NCBI RefSeq assembly: GCF_022808715.1
Contig: NZ_JAKZKX010000026.1
Span: 1-51,449 of the forward strand
DNA from: Fundidesulfovibrio agrisoli
Lineage (GTDB): Bacteria > Desulfobacterota > Desulfovibrionia > Desulfovibrionales > Desulfovibrionaceae
Reading direction: 5' to 3'
DNA: 51,449 bases
The notes under the pieces were generated by a model, which was not told the origin of the DNA, made no database searches, and saw nothing but the letters and a program-made list of their open reading frames with translations. The first letter of the stretch is position 1; every line of letters starts with the position of its first letter. Of this stretch, positions 34,834-43,129 are shown one piece after another. Both the position numbers and the translations under genes were made by a program.

Positions 34834-35745
34834 GTGACATTGCCCCCTGAACTCCTCCCTGCCCTGGAAGCCATTCGCACCCTTTTGGAAAAGGGCCTGC
34901 CGCAGGACGAAACCGTGTTGCGCTATGCGGCCTCCACCCACGCCGACGCCAGCTCCGAAACTTTGGCGGCCTTGTTCGCCAACCGAGACGATCCCGAGGC
35001 CTCATCCCTGGCGGAGCTGCTGCTCTTCCCCGGCGAGGAGGCGCAACGCCGTCTGGAGACAGCGCTGGAGGCCGCCTGCGCCACGCCCGAGCAGGCGCGG
35101 GAGCTTGAGCAGGCCGTGGAGGATGCCGTGGCGCGCACCTGGGCCCTGCTCCCGGGCGGGCAGCGCCTGGAGCTGCCCCTTGAGCCCGGCGAGGCCGCCC
35201 TTTTCGTGCGGCGGCTGCGCCCGGAGCACACCGCCCCGCCCCAGGTGCTGGCCGCGGTGGAGCGCCGCTTCAGCGGCGAGGAAGCGCTGGAATTCAAGAT
35301 CATGCTGCGGCACTGCCGTCTGGCCTGGACGCCCCAGCGCCGCGCCTATGTCTGCGCCGTGCTGGGCGGGCTGGAGGCTTCCGCGCGCGACACCGCCGAC
35401 GCCCTGGCCTGGGCCCTGCGCCACCTCGCCGACGCCGACTCGCAGGCGTCGTTCGTGGACGGGCTGAGCGCGGCCTACGCCGCGCTGGAGGCCAACCTCA
35501 AGCGCGCGAGAGATTTCGGCCGCCTGCTGCGGACTTCAAGTTACGAGGTGATGATGTCGCAGGGCGTGCGCGCTCCGCACCTGCACGAGGAAGGCATCCG
35601 GCGGGAGATGGAACTGGTGGACATGATCTGCCAGGCGGTGGCCGGGCGTCCGGCCTGGACCCTGGCGGGCCTGGGGCAGATGGACATGGGCGACATGGAC
35701 GACCCCGAGGCGCTGATGGAGGCGTTCACGCGGCTGGGGGGCTGA
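34834..35745 (+). CDS. Helical hypothetical protein, 303 aa
   Basis: GTG start five bases after the binding-protein stop. Cytosolic, rich in Ala, Leu, Glu and Arg; long helical stretches dominate (LEQAVEDAVARTWALL, LEANLKRARDFGRLL). A run of Met/Asp (GQMDMGDMDDPEA) lies near the end. No signal peptide or recognised domain. Possibly cotranscribed with the binding protein. Confidence 0.6.
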   Translation: MTLPPELLPALEAIRTLLEKGLPQDETVLRYAASTHADASSETLAALFANRDDPEASSLAELLLFPGEEAQRRLETALEAACATPEQARELEQAVEDAVARTWALLPGGQRLELPLEPGEAALFVRRLRPEHTAPPQVLAAVERRFSGEEALEFKIMLRHCRLAWTPQRRAYVCAVLGGLEASARDTADALAWALRHLADADSQASFVDGLSAAYAALEANLKRARDFGRLLRTSSYEVMMSQGVRAPHLHEEGIRREMELVDMICQAVAGRPAWTLAGLGQMDMGDMDDPEALMEAFTRLGG

Positions 35746-35780
35746 ACAGCCCTTGCTTGCAGTTTATAATGCCGTTTGTG

Positions 35781-35819
35781 TGCCGGGGAAAGGCCGGCCC
35801 GGAGGGCCTTCCCCCGGCA
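35781..35819. terminator. Convergent hairpin terminator-like structure
   Basis: TGCCGGGGAAAGGCC pairs with GGCCTTCCCCCGGCA, leaving a short loop. It lies between the converging 34834-35745 gene and the 35853-37055 gene. There is no T-run, so termination is probable but not certain. Confidence 0.55.
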
Positions 35820-35852
35820 AATCCCGCTTGAGCGCGATGACCAGCTGTCAGG

Positions 35853-37055
35853 TCACGCATCTCCTTTCTTGGCCAGCTTCGCCACCTGAAGGCTCGACTT
35901 GGACACTTCACGCAGGGTGACGAGCAACTCCTTCACCACATTTCCCCAAGGAGCCTGGGCTTCAGGATTGAATTTTGAGAACGCGTTGGCCTGTGAAACG
36001 TTCCAATTGAATGCTTGCTCCATCTCCTCAAGCGTCAACCTGCCGCCATTGAGGTGTACAAAGAGTCGGCCTTGGCGCAAGGCGTGCCTGCGGTCCTTGA
36101 TTCGCTCCGCCTGGTCGAACATGGCTTGGGCCATACGGTAGGAATAGACAGCGATCAGCACCATCAAGCCGTAGAAGGTAAAAGACTTCGCGAAAGCGAA
36201 CAGCAGACCCAGCCACCCTTGGCCGACGACGGATTGTATGGCAGCCTCATTAGGTTTTATGCCGCCATACGCAACGGCCGCCGCAAGCACCACGGTCACC
36301 GTGCCGAGTATCATGAGCATTCGCGCGGCGCGCTGATACGACCTGGCCTTCCTGTTCATGTAGGCCAGCGCTTTCTCCACGAAGAGATCGGTCACGGCGA
36401 GGTTGTAGGTCCGCAACGCGGGGGGGAGGATCAGGAAATGATGGCCGGACTTGGCGCTGCCACCATTCGACTGAGCTGAATCTGCACAGGAAGTGACATT
36501 ATCATGTGCTTGCTGATTGCCCTGCGCCTGTTCCGCTGGGTCTGATCTGTAATGCAGATCGGCTTTGGCCTCCGCTGCTTCAGCAGTTCCACCTGCGGGT
36601 GGTTTCTTCTCGGTGTGTTGAGCTTCCCCAGCACCATTTACGGATTGTCCATCAGCGGTTCCGCCACATTTTTCACACCTCGACGACAGGAGCCCTTCGG
36701 GATAAAGCTCGCACAACACCTTGTTGACACGGTGCGTTCCGGCGACACCTTCAACCTCGCCGAGAACCGTGTGGCGAAGTTGCAGACGCCTGAACACTTT
36801 TTGGGTGATGTCGTCGTGATTACCGTCAATCTCGTTGCCTGGTGTTGGTTCATCGCCCGTGATCAATTCGTAAACCCAGGAATATATCCTGGAGGTTACC
36901 TTGCGGCTCGCATTAATGGCGCTATAAATACTTTTCTGTTTAAACGTGTCATACAATCGTTCTGCAGCCCAACACTTTAACTCTGAAAAATTGCAATAAT
37001 AGCGTGATTCTTTATCGCACTCGACTTTACCGCTCTCCTTGCTCGCGCCAGCCAT
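35853..37055 (-). CDS. Unrecognised two-helix membrane protein in an AT-richer islet
   Basis: 400 aa. An Ala/Lys/Glu soluble N-terminal half includes a CEKCGG knuckle (~127-132) and a Gly/Ala-rich low-complexity stretch (~132-205). Two transmembrane segments lie at ~246-265 and ~280-305, followed by a helical tail ending in LAKKGDA. It has a textbook AAGGAGG ribosome site just before the ATG and a plausible promoter. Codon use and base composition are clearly less GC-rich than flanking genes, suggesting recent transfer. I do not recognise a family and no phage or transposon gene is beside it. Confidence 0.65.
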   Translation of the reverse strand: MAGASKESGKVECDKESRYYCNFSELKCWAAERLYDTFKQKSIYSAINASRKVTSRIYSWVYELITGDEPTPGNEIDGNHDDITQKVFRRLQLRHTVLGEVEGVAGTHRVNKVLCELYPEGLLSSRCEKCGGTADGQSVNGAGEAQHTEKKPPAGGTAEAAEAKADLHYRSDPAEQAQGNQQAHDNVTSCADSAQSNGGSAKSGHHFLILPPALRTYNLAVTDLFVEKALAYMNRKARSYQRAARMLMILGTVTVVLAAAVAYGGIKPNEAAIQSVVGQGWLGLLFAFAKSFTFYGLMVLIAVYSYRMAQAMFDQAERIKDRRHALRQGRLFVHLNGGRLTLEEMEQAFNWNVSQANAFSKFNPEAQAPWGNVVKELLVTLREVSKSSLQVAKLAKKGDA

Positions 37056-37106
37056 ACTTCCTCCTTAATAGACCAGTCATCGGCACATATTGCGCGCAGC
37101 AGTGGC

Positions 37107-37135
37107 TATGTAAACACTTACACGATATAATTCAA
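37107..37135 (-). promoter_or_regulatory. Candidate sigma-70 promoter of the islet membrane protein
   Basis: On the minus strand TTGAAT, a 17-base spacer and TACATA stand ~50-80 bases upstream of the gene start, in AT-rich sequence. The -10 match is only partial. Confidence 0.4.
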
Positions 37136-37224
37136 ACTATAGATATGTATTTGTGTATTGCGGTCAAGGCGGACGTCAGCCGTTCTTGAATCTCAGAGCT
37201 GGGGAGGCGGGTCAGGATGAGGTT

Positions 37225-38325
37225 CTAATCAGACGTAGGCATGGCGGGCAGGGTGACCACGAAGACGGCCCCTGGGCCGTCCGTGCGCGTCAGCGCGATG
37301 CTCCCGCCCAGGGACTTCATGATGCCGTCGCAGATGGAGAGCCCCAGCCCCGAGCCCTTTCCCACCTCTTTCGTGGAGAAGAACGGCTCGAATATGCGCT
37401 GGGCGATGGCCTCGGGCACACCGGGGCCGGTATCCTCAAGTTCGATCTCCACTACCCCGGAGGGGCGGTCGCGCACTTCCGCCCGCAGCGTCCCGCCCCG
37501 GGGCATGGCGTCCAGGGCGTTCTCGGCCAGGCGGCGCACCACCTGCTCAATCTCGAAGCGCGGCAGGAACACCCTGGCCACGGGTTTGGCCGCGCAGACG
37601 TCGAAGACGACGCTCTGGTCCGCCGCGCGCTCCCGCACCAGTTCCAGCCCGGCGCGCACGGCCTCCACGGGGTCGAACTCGGAGGCGCGGGGGTCGATGC
37701 GCCCGCCCACCTTCATCAGCCGCCCCACCACCGTCTTGCAGCGCCGCCCCTGGTTGACGATGGCCTCAAGCTCCGCGCGCACCTCGTGCGCCTCCGGGGA
37801 GGCGGAGAAGCCCGGCTCCTCCATGAGCTCCAGGGCCCAGCCGGCCTTCTGCATCATGATGTTCACGGGGTTGCTGATCTCGTGGGCGACCCCTTCGGCC
37901 AGCCTGCCTATGGCGGCGAGCTTGCCGGTCTCGATCATGCGCAGGTTCTCTTCCTGGTCCATGCGGCGCATCACGGCCCGCTCCAGCGCAGCCGTGAGGG
38001 CGTCGATGTCCACGGGCTTGGTCAGGTAGTCGGCGGCGCCGTATTTCATGCCCGCCACGGCCGTGGCCACGTCGGACTGACCCGTGAGCATAACCACCTG
38101 GACCAGCGGCCAGCGTTCGCGCATTTCGCGCAGCACGTCCAGGCCGCTGCGGTCCGGCAGGTTGACGTCCAGCACCACCACCGAGGGGGCCTGGCTCTCC
38201 ACGAGCGCGAGCCCCCCGGCCGCGTCGAACGCGGCCGTAACGGGGAAGTCCCTGGCCTCCAGGCGCACGGCCAGGAGCTGGACGAAGTCGCGCTCATCGT
38301 CGATGAGCAGGGTCTTGGGGCGCAT
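37225..38325 (-). CDS. Receiver-histidine kinase fusion (N-terminal REC, C-terminal kinase)
   Basis: 366 aa, last gene of the nine-gene cluster. Residues 1-~120 are a receiver domain (D53, K103), joined by a helical linker to a kinase with GRLAEGVAHEISNPVNI (H148) and an HATPase (ENALDAMPRGG, DTGPGVPE, GSGLGLSICDGIM). No transmembrane segment. In such fusions the receiver state usually sets kinase activity, so it can accept phosphate from an upstream relay. It starts 14 bases after the preceding receiver gene. Confidence 0.88.
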   Translation of the reverse strand: MRPKTLLIDDERDFVQLLAVRLEARDFPVTAAFDAAGGLALVESQAPSVVVLDVNLPDRSGLDVLREMRERWPLVQVVMLTGQSDVATAVAGMKYGAADYLTKPVDIDALTAALERAVMRRMDQEENLRMIETGKLAAIGRLAEGVAHEISNPVNIMMQKAGWALELMEEPGFSASPEAHEVRAELEAIVNQGRRCKTVVGRLMKVGGRIDPRASEFDPVEAVRAGLELVRERAADQSVVFDVCAAKPVARVFLPRFEIEQVVRRLAENALDAMPRGGTLRAEVRDRPSGVVEIELEDTGPGVPEAIAQRIFEPFFSTKEVGKGSGLGLSICDGIMKSLGGSIALTRTDGPGAVFVVTLPAMPTSD

Positions 38326-38339
38326 GGCCCCCTCCCGGG

Positions 38340-38795
38340 TTATTTGTCCTCGTCGAGCACCTGGCGGGCGCTTTCGAAGTCGCCTTCCTCGGCCAGGGCC
38401 GCGACGACCATGGCGTCTTCCATGCGGTCGCGGTAGGCCTTCTTCACGGTGCCCAGCAGCTCGTCGATGTCGATGGGCTTCTTGTGGTAGTGGAACGCGC
38501 CCAGCTTGCGGGCCTCTTCCTCGTCCAGGTCGGTGCCGTGGCCGGTGAGGATGATGATGCGCACGGTGGGGTTGGTCTGGCGCACCTTGCGCAGCACTTC
38601 CATGCCGTCGATGCCGGGCATGCGCAGGTCGAGGATCATGACGTCGGGCTCGCCGGTCTTGAGCGCGTCCAGCGCGGCCTCGCCCGAATACACCACCTTG
38701 GAGGGCACGTCGCGCATCTTCATGCGTTCGGCCAGGGTGTTGACGAAGTTTTCCTCATCATCCACGAGAAGCAGCTTGATCTTGTTCATCTCCAT
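38340..38795 (-). CDS. Response regulator with receiver domain and short C-terminal helix
   Basis: 151 aa. Receiver motifs: VDDEEN, D56 in MILDLRMPG, TGH and K-P in KKPIDIDELL. The receiver is followed by ~30 residues (MVVAALAEEGDFESARQVLDEDK) with no DNA-binding output, so it probably acts by protein contact. ATG at 38795 chosen; a second ATG lies two codons inside. Confidence 0.86.
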   Translation of the reverse strand: MEMNKIKLLLVDDEENFVNTLAERMKMRDVPSKVVYSGEAALDALKTGEPDVMILDLRMPGIDGMEVLRKVRQTNPTVRIIILTGHGTDLDEEEARKLGAFHYHKKPIDIDELLGTVKKAYRDRMEDAMVVAALAEEGDFESARQVLDEDK

Positions 38796-38838
38796 CTCCT
38801 TCCATCATTGGGCGCACTCGCCCGCCTCGGTAAAACGC

Positions 38839-39489
38839 CTATCGCCCAGCCTCCGCGAAGGCCAAGCGCACCCCGCCTTGAACGATACCAATCGTGAAAA
38901 TTCCGGGCTTGCCCGCGGGCAGCGCCCCGGCCAGCGCCTCCTGGCCCTGCGCGGCCATCCCGGCGCAGACCACGTCTATGAAGACCTCGCCCTCGCCGCG
39001 CCCCGGCGCCAGCCGGAGCGCGCGCGGCTCCCCGCCGCAGTGCGGCAGCACAGCCTGGACCACCGTGTCCAGGGCCGTGAGCACGTCGATGAGCCGCGCG
39101 GCCGCCTTCAGCGGTTCGGGCGCGCAGGCCACCTCCAGGCTCGCCTTGTGCTTCTTGGCCGCCCGGCCGCACAGCGAGCCCACCAGCGCGGCGGCCACGC
39201 CCACGTCGGCCGTCTCGGGGCCGTCGTCCGTGGAATGGCCGAGGGCCGAGAGCCTCTCGCAGATGCCCTGCCCCCGGTCCACCTGGGCCTGAACCTGGGC
39301 GATGATCTCCTGAAACTTGTCGTGATACTTGAACTTCGGCCTAAGCCCCATGGACTTGAGCGACTCCTTCCGGGCCAGGTAGAGAAAGTCTCCCATGAGG
39401 CCGGAAGCCTGCTGGATGGTGGCCAGCACGTTGCACAGGTCGTGGCTGACCATGGCTGCCATGCGGCCGAGGTATTTTTCGTTGTCCAT
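38839..39489 (-). CDS. ChpT-like histidine phosphotransferase / degenerate kinase
   Basis: 216 aa. It opens MDNEKYLGRMAAMVSHDLCNVLATIQQASGLMG, a DHp-like helix with H16 in SHDL, then helical sequence and an alpha/beta C-terminal domain. No N-box, G1 or G2 ATP-binding motif is visible, so it cannot be a normal kinase. Size and order (DHp helix pair plus degenerate catalytic-like domain) match ChpT-type phosphotransferases. It lies between two receiver genes, which fits a relay role. It could also be a phosphatase or an inactive kinase. Confidence 0.6.
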   Translation of the reverse strand: MDNEKYLGRMAAMVSHDLCNVLATIQQASGLMGDFLYLARKESLKSMGLRPKFKYHDKFQEIIAQVQAQVDRGQGICERLSALGHSTDDGPETADVGVAAALVGSLCGRAAKKHKASLEVACAPEPLKAAARLIDVLTALDTVVQAVLPHCGGEPRALRLAPGRGEGEVFIDVVCAGMAAQGQEALAGALPAGKPGIFTIGIVQGGVRLAFAEAGR

Positions 39490-39497
39490 GCCCGCCA

Positions 39498-39872
39498 CTA
39501 GCTCCTGGCCACCTTCACGGCCTCGCCGATCTTGGACGTCAGGTCGTCGATGGAAAGCGGCTTGATCATGTAGTCGAACGCGCCGAGCTTCATGCCGTCC
39601 ATGCCGTCCTTGGTGGCCCCCTGCCCCGTGAGCAGGATCACCTGCACCTTGGGGTGGCGCTCGCGGATGAGCCGCAGCACCTCGAGGCCCTTGATGCCGG
39701 GCATGAACATGTCCAACACCACCACGTCGGGCTGGCTCTCGGCCATGGCCGCGAGCCCGGCTTCGCCGTCCAGCGCGACCCGGCACTCGATGCCGCGCAG
39801 TTCGAGTCGTTCCGCCAGGGTCTGGACGAAGTCCTCTTCGTCGTCCACCAGCAGGATGTTCCAATCCTTCAT
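39498..39872 (-). CDS. Stand-alone receiver-domain response regulator
   Basis: 124 aa, only a receiver: VDDEED, D54 (VVLDMFMPG), T in LLTGQG and K104 in YMIKPL. A GTG two codons before the ATG would overlap the kinase stop (GTGA); the ATG at 39872 is used. Having no output domain, it probably shuttles phosphate between the upstream Cache kinase and the phosphotransferase-like protein encoded 8 bases downstream. Confidence 0.88.
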   Translation of the reverse strand: MKDWNILLVDDEEDFVQTLAERLELRGIECRVALDGEAGLAAMAESQPDVVVLDMFMPGIKGLEVLRLIRERHPKVQVILLTGQGATKDGMDGMKLGAFDYMIKPLSIDDLTSKIGEAVKVARS

Positions 39873-39874
39873 GC

Positions 39875-41605
39875 TCACGCGGCCTCCACGGCGGCGGTGG
39901 GGGGAGCCATCACCGGCAGCAGCACGGTGAAGGTGGAGCCCACCTGTTCCTGGCTCTGCACGGAGACTTCGCCCCCGAGCCTTTTGATGATTCCGTAGGT
40001 GATCGAAAGCCCCAGCCCGGTGCCCTTGCCGCGCTTGGTGGTGAAGAAGGGCTCGAAGATGCACTTGAGCGTATCCTCGGACATGCCGCAGCCGTTATCC
40101 TGGATGGAGAAGCCCACGTGCTCCTCCCCCTGGTTCCAGGTGCGCACCGCGATGGTCCCCCTGTCGGGGATGGCGGCCAGGGCGTTGTTGAGGATGTTCA
40201 GGATCACCTGCTGCAACTGCCCCCGGTCGGACTCGATGCGCGAGAGCGCCGGGTCGAGCTCCAGGCTCAGGCTCACGTTGCGGCTCTCGGCCTCGCGCTG
40301 CAGGAAGCTGGAGGTCTCGGTGATGACCTCGTTCAGGCTCAGGGCCTCGATCTTCACGTCCATGCGCCGGGCGAAGCCGAGCATGCGGTGGGTGATGCCA
40401 CGGCAGCGCTCCACGGCGCTGATGATGGCCTCCACCTGCCGCAGGAACTTGGACTTGCCGGGGTAGTCCTCCTGGAGGGCCAGCAGATCCTTCATAAGCC
40501 CGGCCTTTTCGTTGATGATGGCCAGGGGGTTGTTGATCTCGTGGGCCACGCCCGCGGCCAGGCGGCCGATGGAGGAGAGCTTCTGCGCGTGCTCCACCTG
40601 GCGGAAGGCCAGGGCTCTGCGCTCCTCGGCCTCGCGCATGCGAATCAGCAGCAGGCCCGTGAAGCGCGAGACCACGTAGAAGGTGGCCACCACGCCCGCC
40701 AGGAAGATCACCAGCAGATCCCCGCGCAGGTTGTACCAGGCCGTGAGCACGCCCAGGCGGGGTTTGGCGGCCATGAGCACGAAGTCCGTGTTGGGGAAGT
40801 AGGCGTAGGAAAGATAGATGTCGCGCCCGGAGGGGTCCGTGGTGGAGACCACCGAGGCCTCGTAGCTCACCGGCGGCAGCGGCAGCGGGCAAGGCTGCAG
40901 CACGTCGCCGTAGAGGTAGGAGCTGGTCTGCAGGATGCCCTTGCGGTTCACCAGGAAGGCGTCCGACCCGGGCTCCAGGCCCATGGCGGCGATGATCTTT
41001 TCGAACTGCCGGGTGTCCAGGGTGGCTCGCAGAATCCAGGATTCGCCCGATTCCGCCACGTGCTGCACGCAGATGACCACGTGGGGCAGGTTGCGGTAGC
41101 CCAGGAACACGTCGGAGACGTACTTGCCGTTGGCTTGCACCTGGGCGAACCACTCCTGCCCGGAGTAGTCGCGGCCCTTGAGATCATACGGCCCGACGTA
41201 GCTGACCTGATGGCCCTTGGAGTCGATGAGGCCCAGGTCCATGAAGCCTTCGAACTCCTTGCGCATCACCCGGAAGATGCGAGCCAGGTCGCGCTCGCTG
41301 GAGAGGTCCTGGAAGCTGTAGGCCTGGGCGATGAAGGCCACGGTGGAGACGCGCTCCGCCAGGAACAGGTCGATGGAGTTGCGCGTCTTGCCCAGGATGA
41401 CGCGCAGCGGGTTCTGCACCTCGCGCGACATGGTGGCCTGGAACTCCGCGAAGTTGATCAGGGCCATGAGCAAGAGCGGCACCATGGTGACCACGGCCAT
41501 GAGGCCCACGATCTTCCGTTTGAGGGTCTCGTAGCGCTCAGGCGAGATGGAGTCCTCGCTGGTGTGCAGGTCCTTGAAGTGGCGGGTGAAGATATCACCG
41601 AGCAT
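39875..41605 (-). CDS. Membrane histidine kinase with periplasmic Cache-type sensor
   Basis: 576 aa from the ATG at 41605. TM1 ~31-53 and TM2 ~295-320 enclose a ~240-aa periplasmic sensor with FMDLGLIDSKGHQVSYVGPYDLKGRDYSGQEWF, characteristic of double Cache domains that bind small ligands. The cytosolic part has RLAAGVAHEINNPLA (H355) and an HATPase (NILNNALAAIPDRG, DNGCGMSED, GTGLGLSITYGII). No HAMP is evident. The gene overlaps the NifX-like gene by 11 bases. The ligand may be related to the exporter's substrate, but this is inference. Confidence 0.9.
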   Translation of the reverse strand: MLGDIFTRHFKDLHTSEDSISPERYETLKRKIVGLMAVVTMVPLLLMALINFAEFQATMSREVQNPLRVILGKTRNSIDLFLAERVSTVAFIAQAYSFQDLSSERDLARIFRVMRKEFEGFMDLGLIDSKGHQVSYVGPYDLKGRDYSGQEWFAQVQANGKYVSDVFLGYRNLPHVVICVQHVAESGESWILRATLDTRQFEKIIAAMGLEPGSDAFLVNRKGILQTSSYLYGDVLQPCPLPLPPVSYEASVVSTTDPSGRDIYLSYAYFPNTDFVLMAAKPRLGVLTAWYNLRGDLLVIFLAGVVATFYVVSRFTGLLLIRMREAEERRALAFRQVEHAQKLSSIGRLAAGVAHEINNPLAIINEKAGLMKDLLALQEDYPGKSKFLRQVEAIISAVERCRGITHRMLGFARRMDVKIEALSLNEVITETSSFLQREAESRNVSLSLELDPALSRIESDRGQLQQVILNILNNALAAIPDRGTIAVRTWNQGEEHVGFSIQDNGCGMSEDTLKCIFEPFFTTKRGKGTGLGLSITYGIIKRLGGEVSVQSQEQVGSTFTVLLPVMAPPTAAVEAA

Positions 41606-41954
41606 CGGAGCCTCCCTTGGCGAAGAGGATGTCCCCGGCCCGAAGCGCCCCTTTGGCGAATCGCTCGAGAGCGACCCTGGCCGGCGCCGCCACATTATCA
41701 AGTACTTCCACTCTCTTCCAGCGAAGATAATGGTAATATTCCTCTTCGATGGCCCCGCAGATCACCACGTCCACGTCCTTTTGCAGCACCAGGTCGCACA
41801 CGCCCTCGGCCGAGGGCTGCGGCAGCAGGAAGTCCGTGGTGGGTATGGCCTCCTCGCCAGGGGTGACCACGGCCACGAGTGCGGCCGAAGCCAGGTCGAA
41901 CCTGGGGGCCACCTCGTCGCGGTAGAGCGGGATGAGCACTCGCTTGCTGCGCAT
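41595..41954 (-). CDS. NifX/NifB-C-terminal-like (Fe-Mo cofactor fold) protein
   Basis: 119 aa. RVLIPLYRDEVAPRFDLASAALVAVV, then VCDLVLQKDVDVVICGAIEEEYYHYLRWKRVEVLDNV resembles the dinitrogenase iron-molybdenum cofactor-binding fold found in NifX, NafY and small archaeal/bacterial homologues. It begins one base after the PAS-AAA+ gene ends and overlaps the Cache kinase gene by 11. No nitrogenase genes are present, so a role in metal/cluster sensing or in handling a sulfur-linked cofactor is only a guess. Confidence 0.75.
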   Translation of the reverse strand: MRSKRVLIPLYRDEVAPRFDLASAALVAVVTPGEEAIPTTDFLLPQPSAEGVCDLVLQKDVDVVICGAIEEEYYHYLRWKRVEVLDNVAAPARVALERFAKGALRAGDILFAKGGSDAR

Positions 41955-41955
41955 G

Positions 41956-43116
41956 CTATTCGCCTCCCGCCCCGGCGAGGCCCAGGTGCCCAAGCAGGTG
42001 GACCGGCAGGCAGGCGGGGGGGATGTCCGGCTTGGTGCAGACCATCACCGCGAACTCCACCACGTTGCGCAGCTCGCGCACGTTGCCCGGGTAGTCGTGA
42101 GACAGGAGCAGCCTGCGGGCCTTGGGCGTGAAGCCCTCGACCTTCTTGCGGAACTTGGCCGCGTACAGCTCCAGGAAGTGCGCCAGCAGAAACTCGATGT
42201 CCTCCCGGCGCTCGCGCAGCGGCGGCAGGTCCAGGCGCAGGGCGCCCAGGCGGTAGGCCATGTCCCTGCGGAGCTTGCCCGCGCGCACCAGCTCCTCCGG
42301 GGCCACCGGAGAGGAGGCGATGAGCCGCGCCTGGGAGCGCACGTCCATGGCCGCGCCCACGGGGCGGATCAGCCCCTCGTCGGCGAACTGCACCAGGCGC
42401 ACCTGCAGGGCCTCGGGCAGCTCGCCGATGTCGGAGAGGTGCACGGTTCCGGCCCCGGCGCGCTGGAAGGCCCCGGGGGTTATCTCGCCGGTGGGCTGGC
42501 GGCGGCCGAAGATCTCGGCCTCCAGCAGTTCGGGCGACATGGGCCCGCAGTTGACCCGCACGAAGGGCTCGCGCGAGCGCGGCGAAAGCTTGTGGATGGT
42601 CTCGGCCACCGCGTCCTTGCCGGTGCCCGTCTCCCCGATGACGATCACGGGGGCGTCGGCCTGGGCCATGGCGGGCAGCAGGCGCATCAGGCGCTCCATC
42701 TGGGGGCTCTTGCCCACCAGGCCACCCACGCCGCCCGGCTCCTCCAGGCGGCGTTCCAGGGCCTTCAGCGCGCTCAGGTCCTCCACGAGGTCGAGCCGGT
42801 AGCGCATCTCCCCGCTGGCGTCGTTGACGGGCAGGGAGTGCAGGCGCACCGGAATGCGCCGACGGTGGCGGTTGACGATGTCGGTATCCGCCGGGCCCTC
42901 CTGGGCGGTGCGCTTGTGGCACAGCCCGGAGCGCAGCACATGCCGCCCCGGCACTCCGGCCACCTCGTCCCTGGCGAACCCCGTGAGCCGCTCCAGGGCG
43001 GCGTTCATGGTCACCAGCAACCCGTCCCTGTCCAGGACGGCCACCCCGAGGGGCAGGCCGTCCAGGACGGGGGCAAGGTCGAGCGATGCGAGGATTTCGG
43101 GGCTCAAGGGCTTCAT
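41956..43116 (-). CDS. PAS-AAA+ protein related to sigma-54 activators but lacking GAFTGA and HTH
   Basis: 386 aa. PAS domain ~12-115 (GVAVLDRDGLLVTMNAALERLTGF), then an AAA+ core with Walker A GETGTGKD (161-168) and the region VPPLRERREDI/NVRELRN. Where sigma-54 activators carry GAFTGA the protein reads GRRQPTGEITPGAF (204-217), and Walker B is TVHLSDIGE rather than TLFLDEIGE. After the AAA+ lid it ends without a Fis-type helix-turn-helix. It therefore should not activate sigma-54 transcription and may instead act as a sensor or partner for the nearby full activator. Confidence 0.85.
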   Translation of the reverse strand: MKPLSPEILASLDLAPVLDGLPLGVAVLDRDGLLVTMNAALERLTGFARDEVAGVPGRHVLRSGLCHKRTAQEGPADTDIVNRHRRRIPVRLHSLPVNDASGEMRYRLDLVEDLSALKALERRLEEPGGVGGLVGKSPQMERLMRLLPAMAQADAPVIVIGETGTGKDAVAETIHKLSPRSREPFVRVNCGPMSPELLEAEIFGRRQPTGEITPGAFQRAGAGTVHLSDIGELPEALQVRLVQFADEGLIRPVGAAMDVRSQARLIASSPVAPEELVRAGKLRRDMAYRLGALRLDLPPLRERREDIEFLLAHFLELYAAKFRKKVEGFTPKARRLLLSHDYPGNVRELRNVVEFAVMVCTKPDIPPACLPVHLLGHLGLAGAGGE

Positions 43117-43129
43117 CTGCTGAAGGCTC

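Noticed and set aside
36500-37200. Transposon or phage remnant in the AT-rich islet
   Set aside because: No transposase, integrase or terminal repeats were seen; only composition is unusual.
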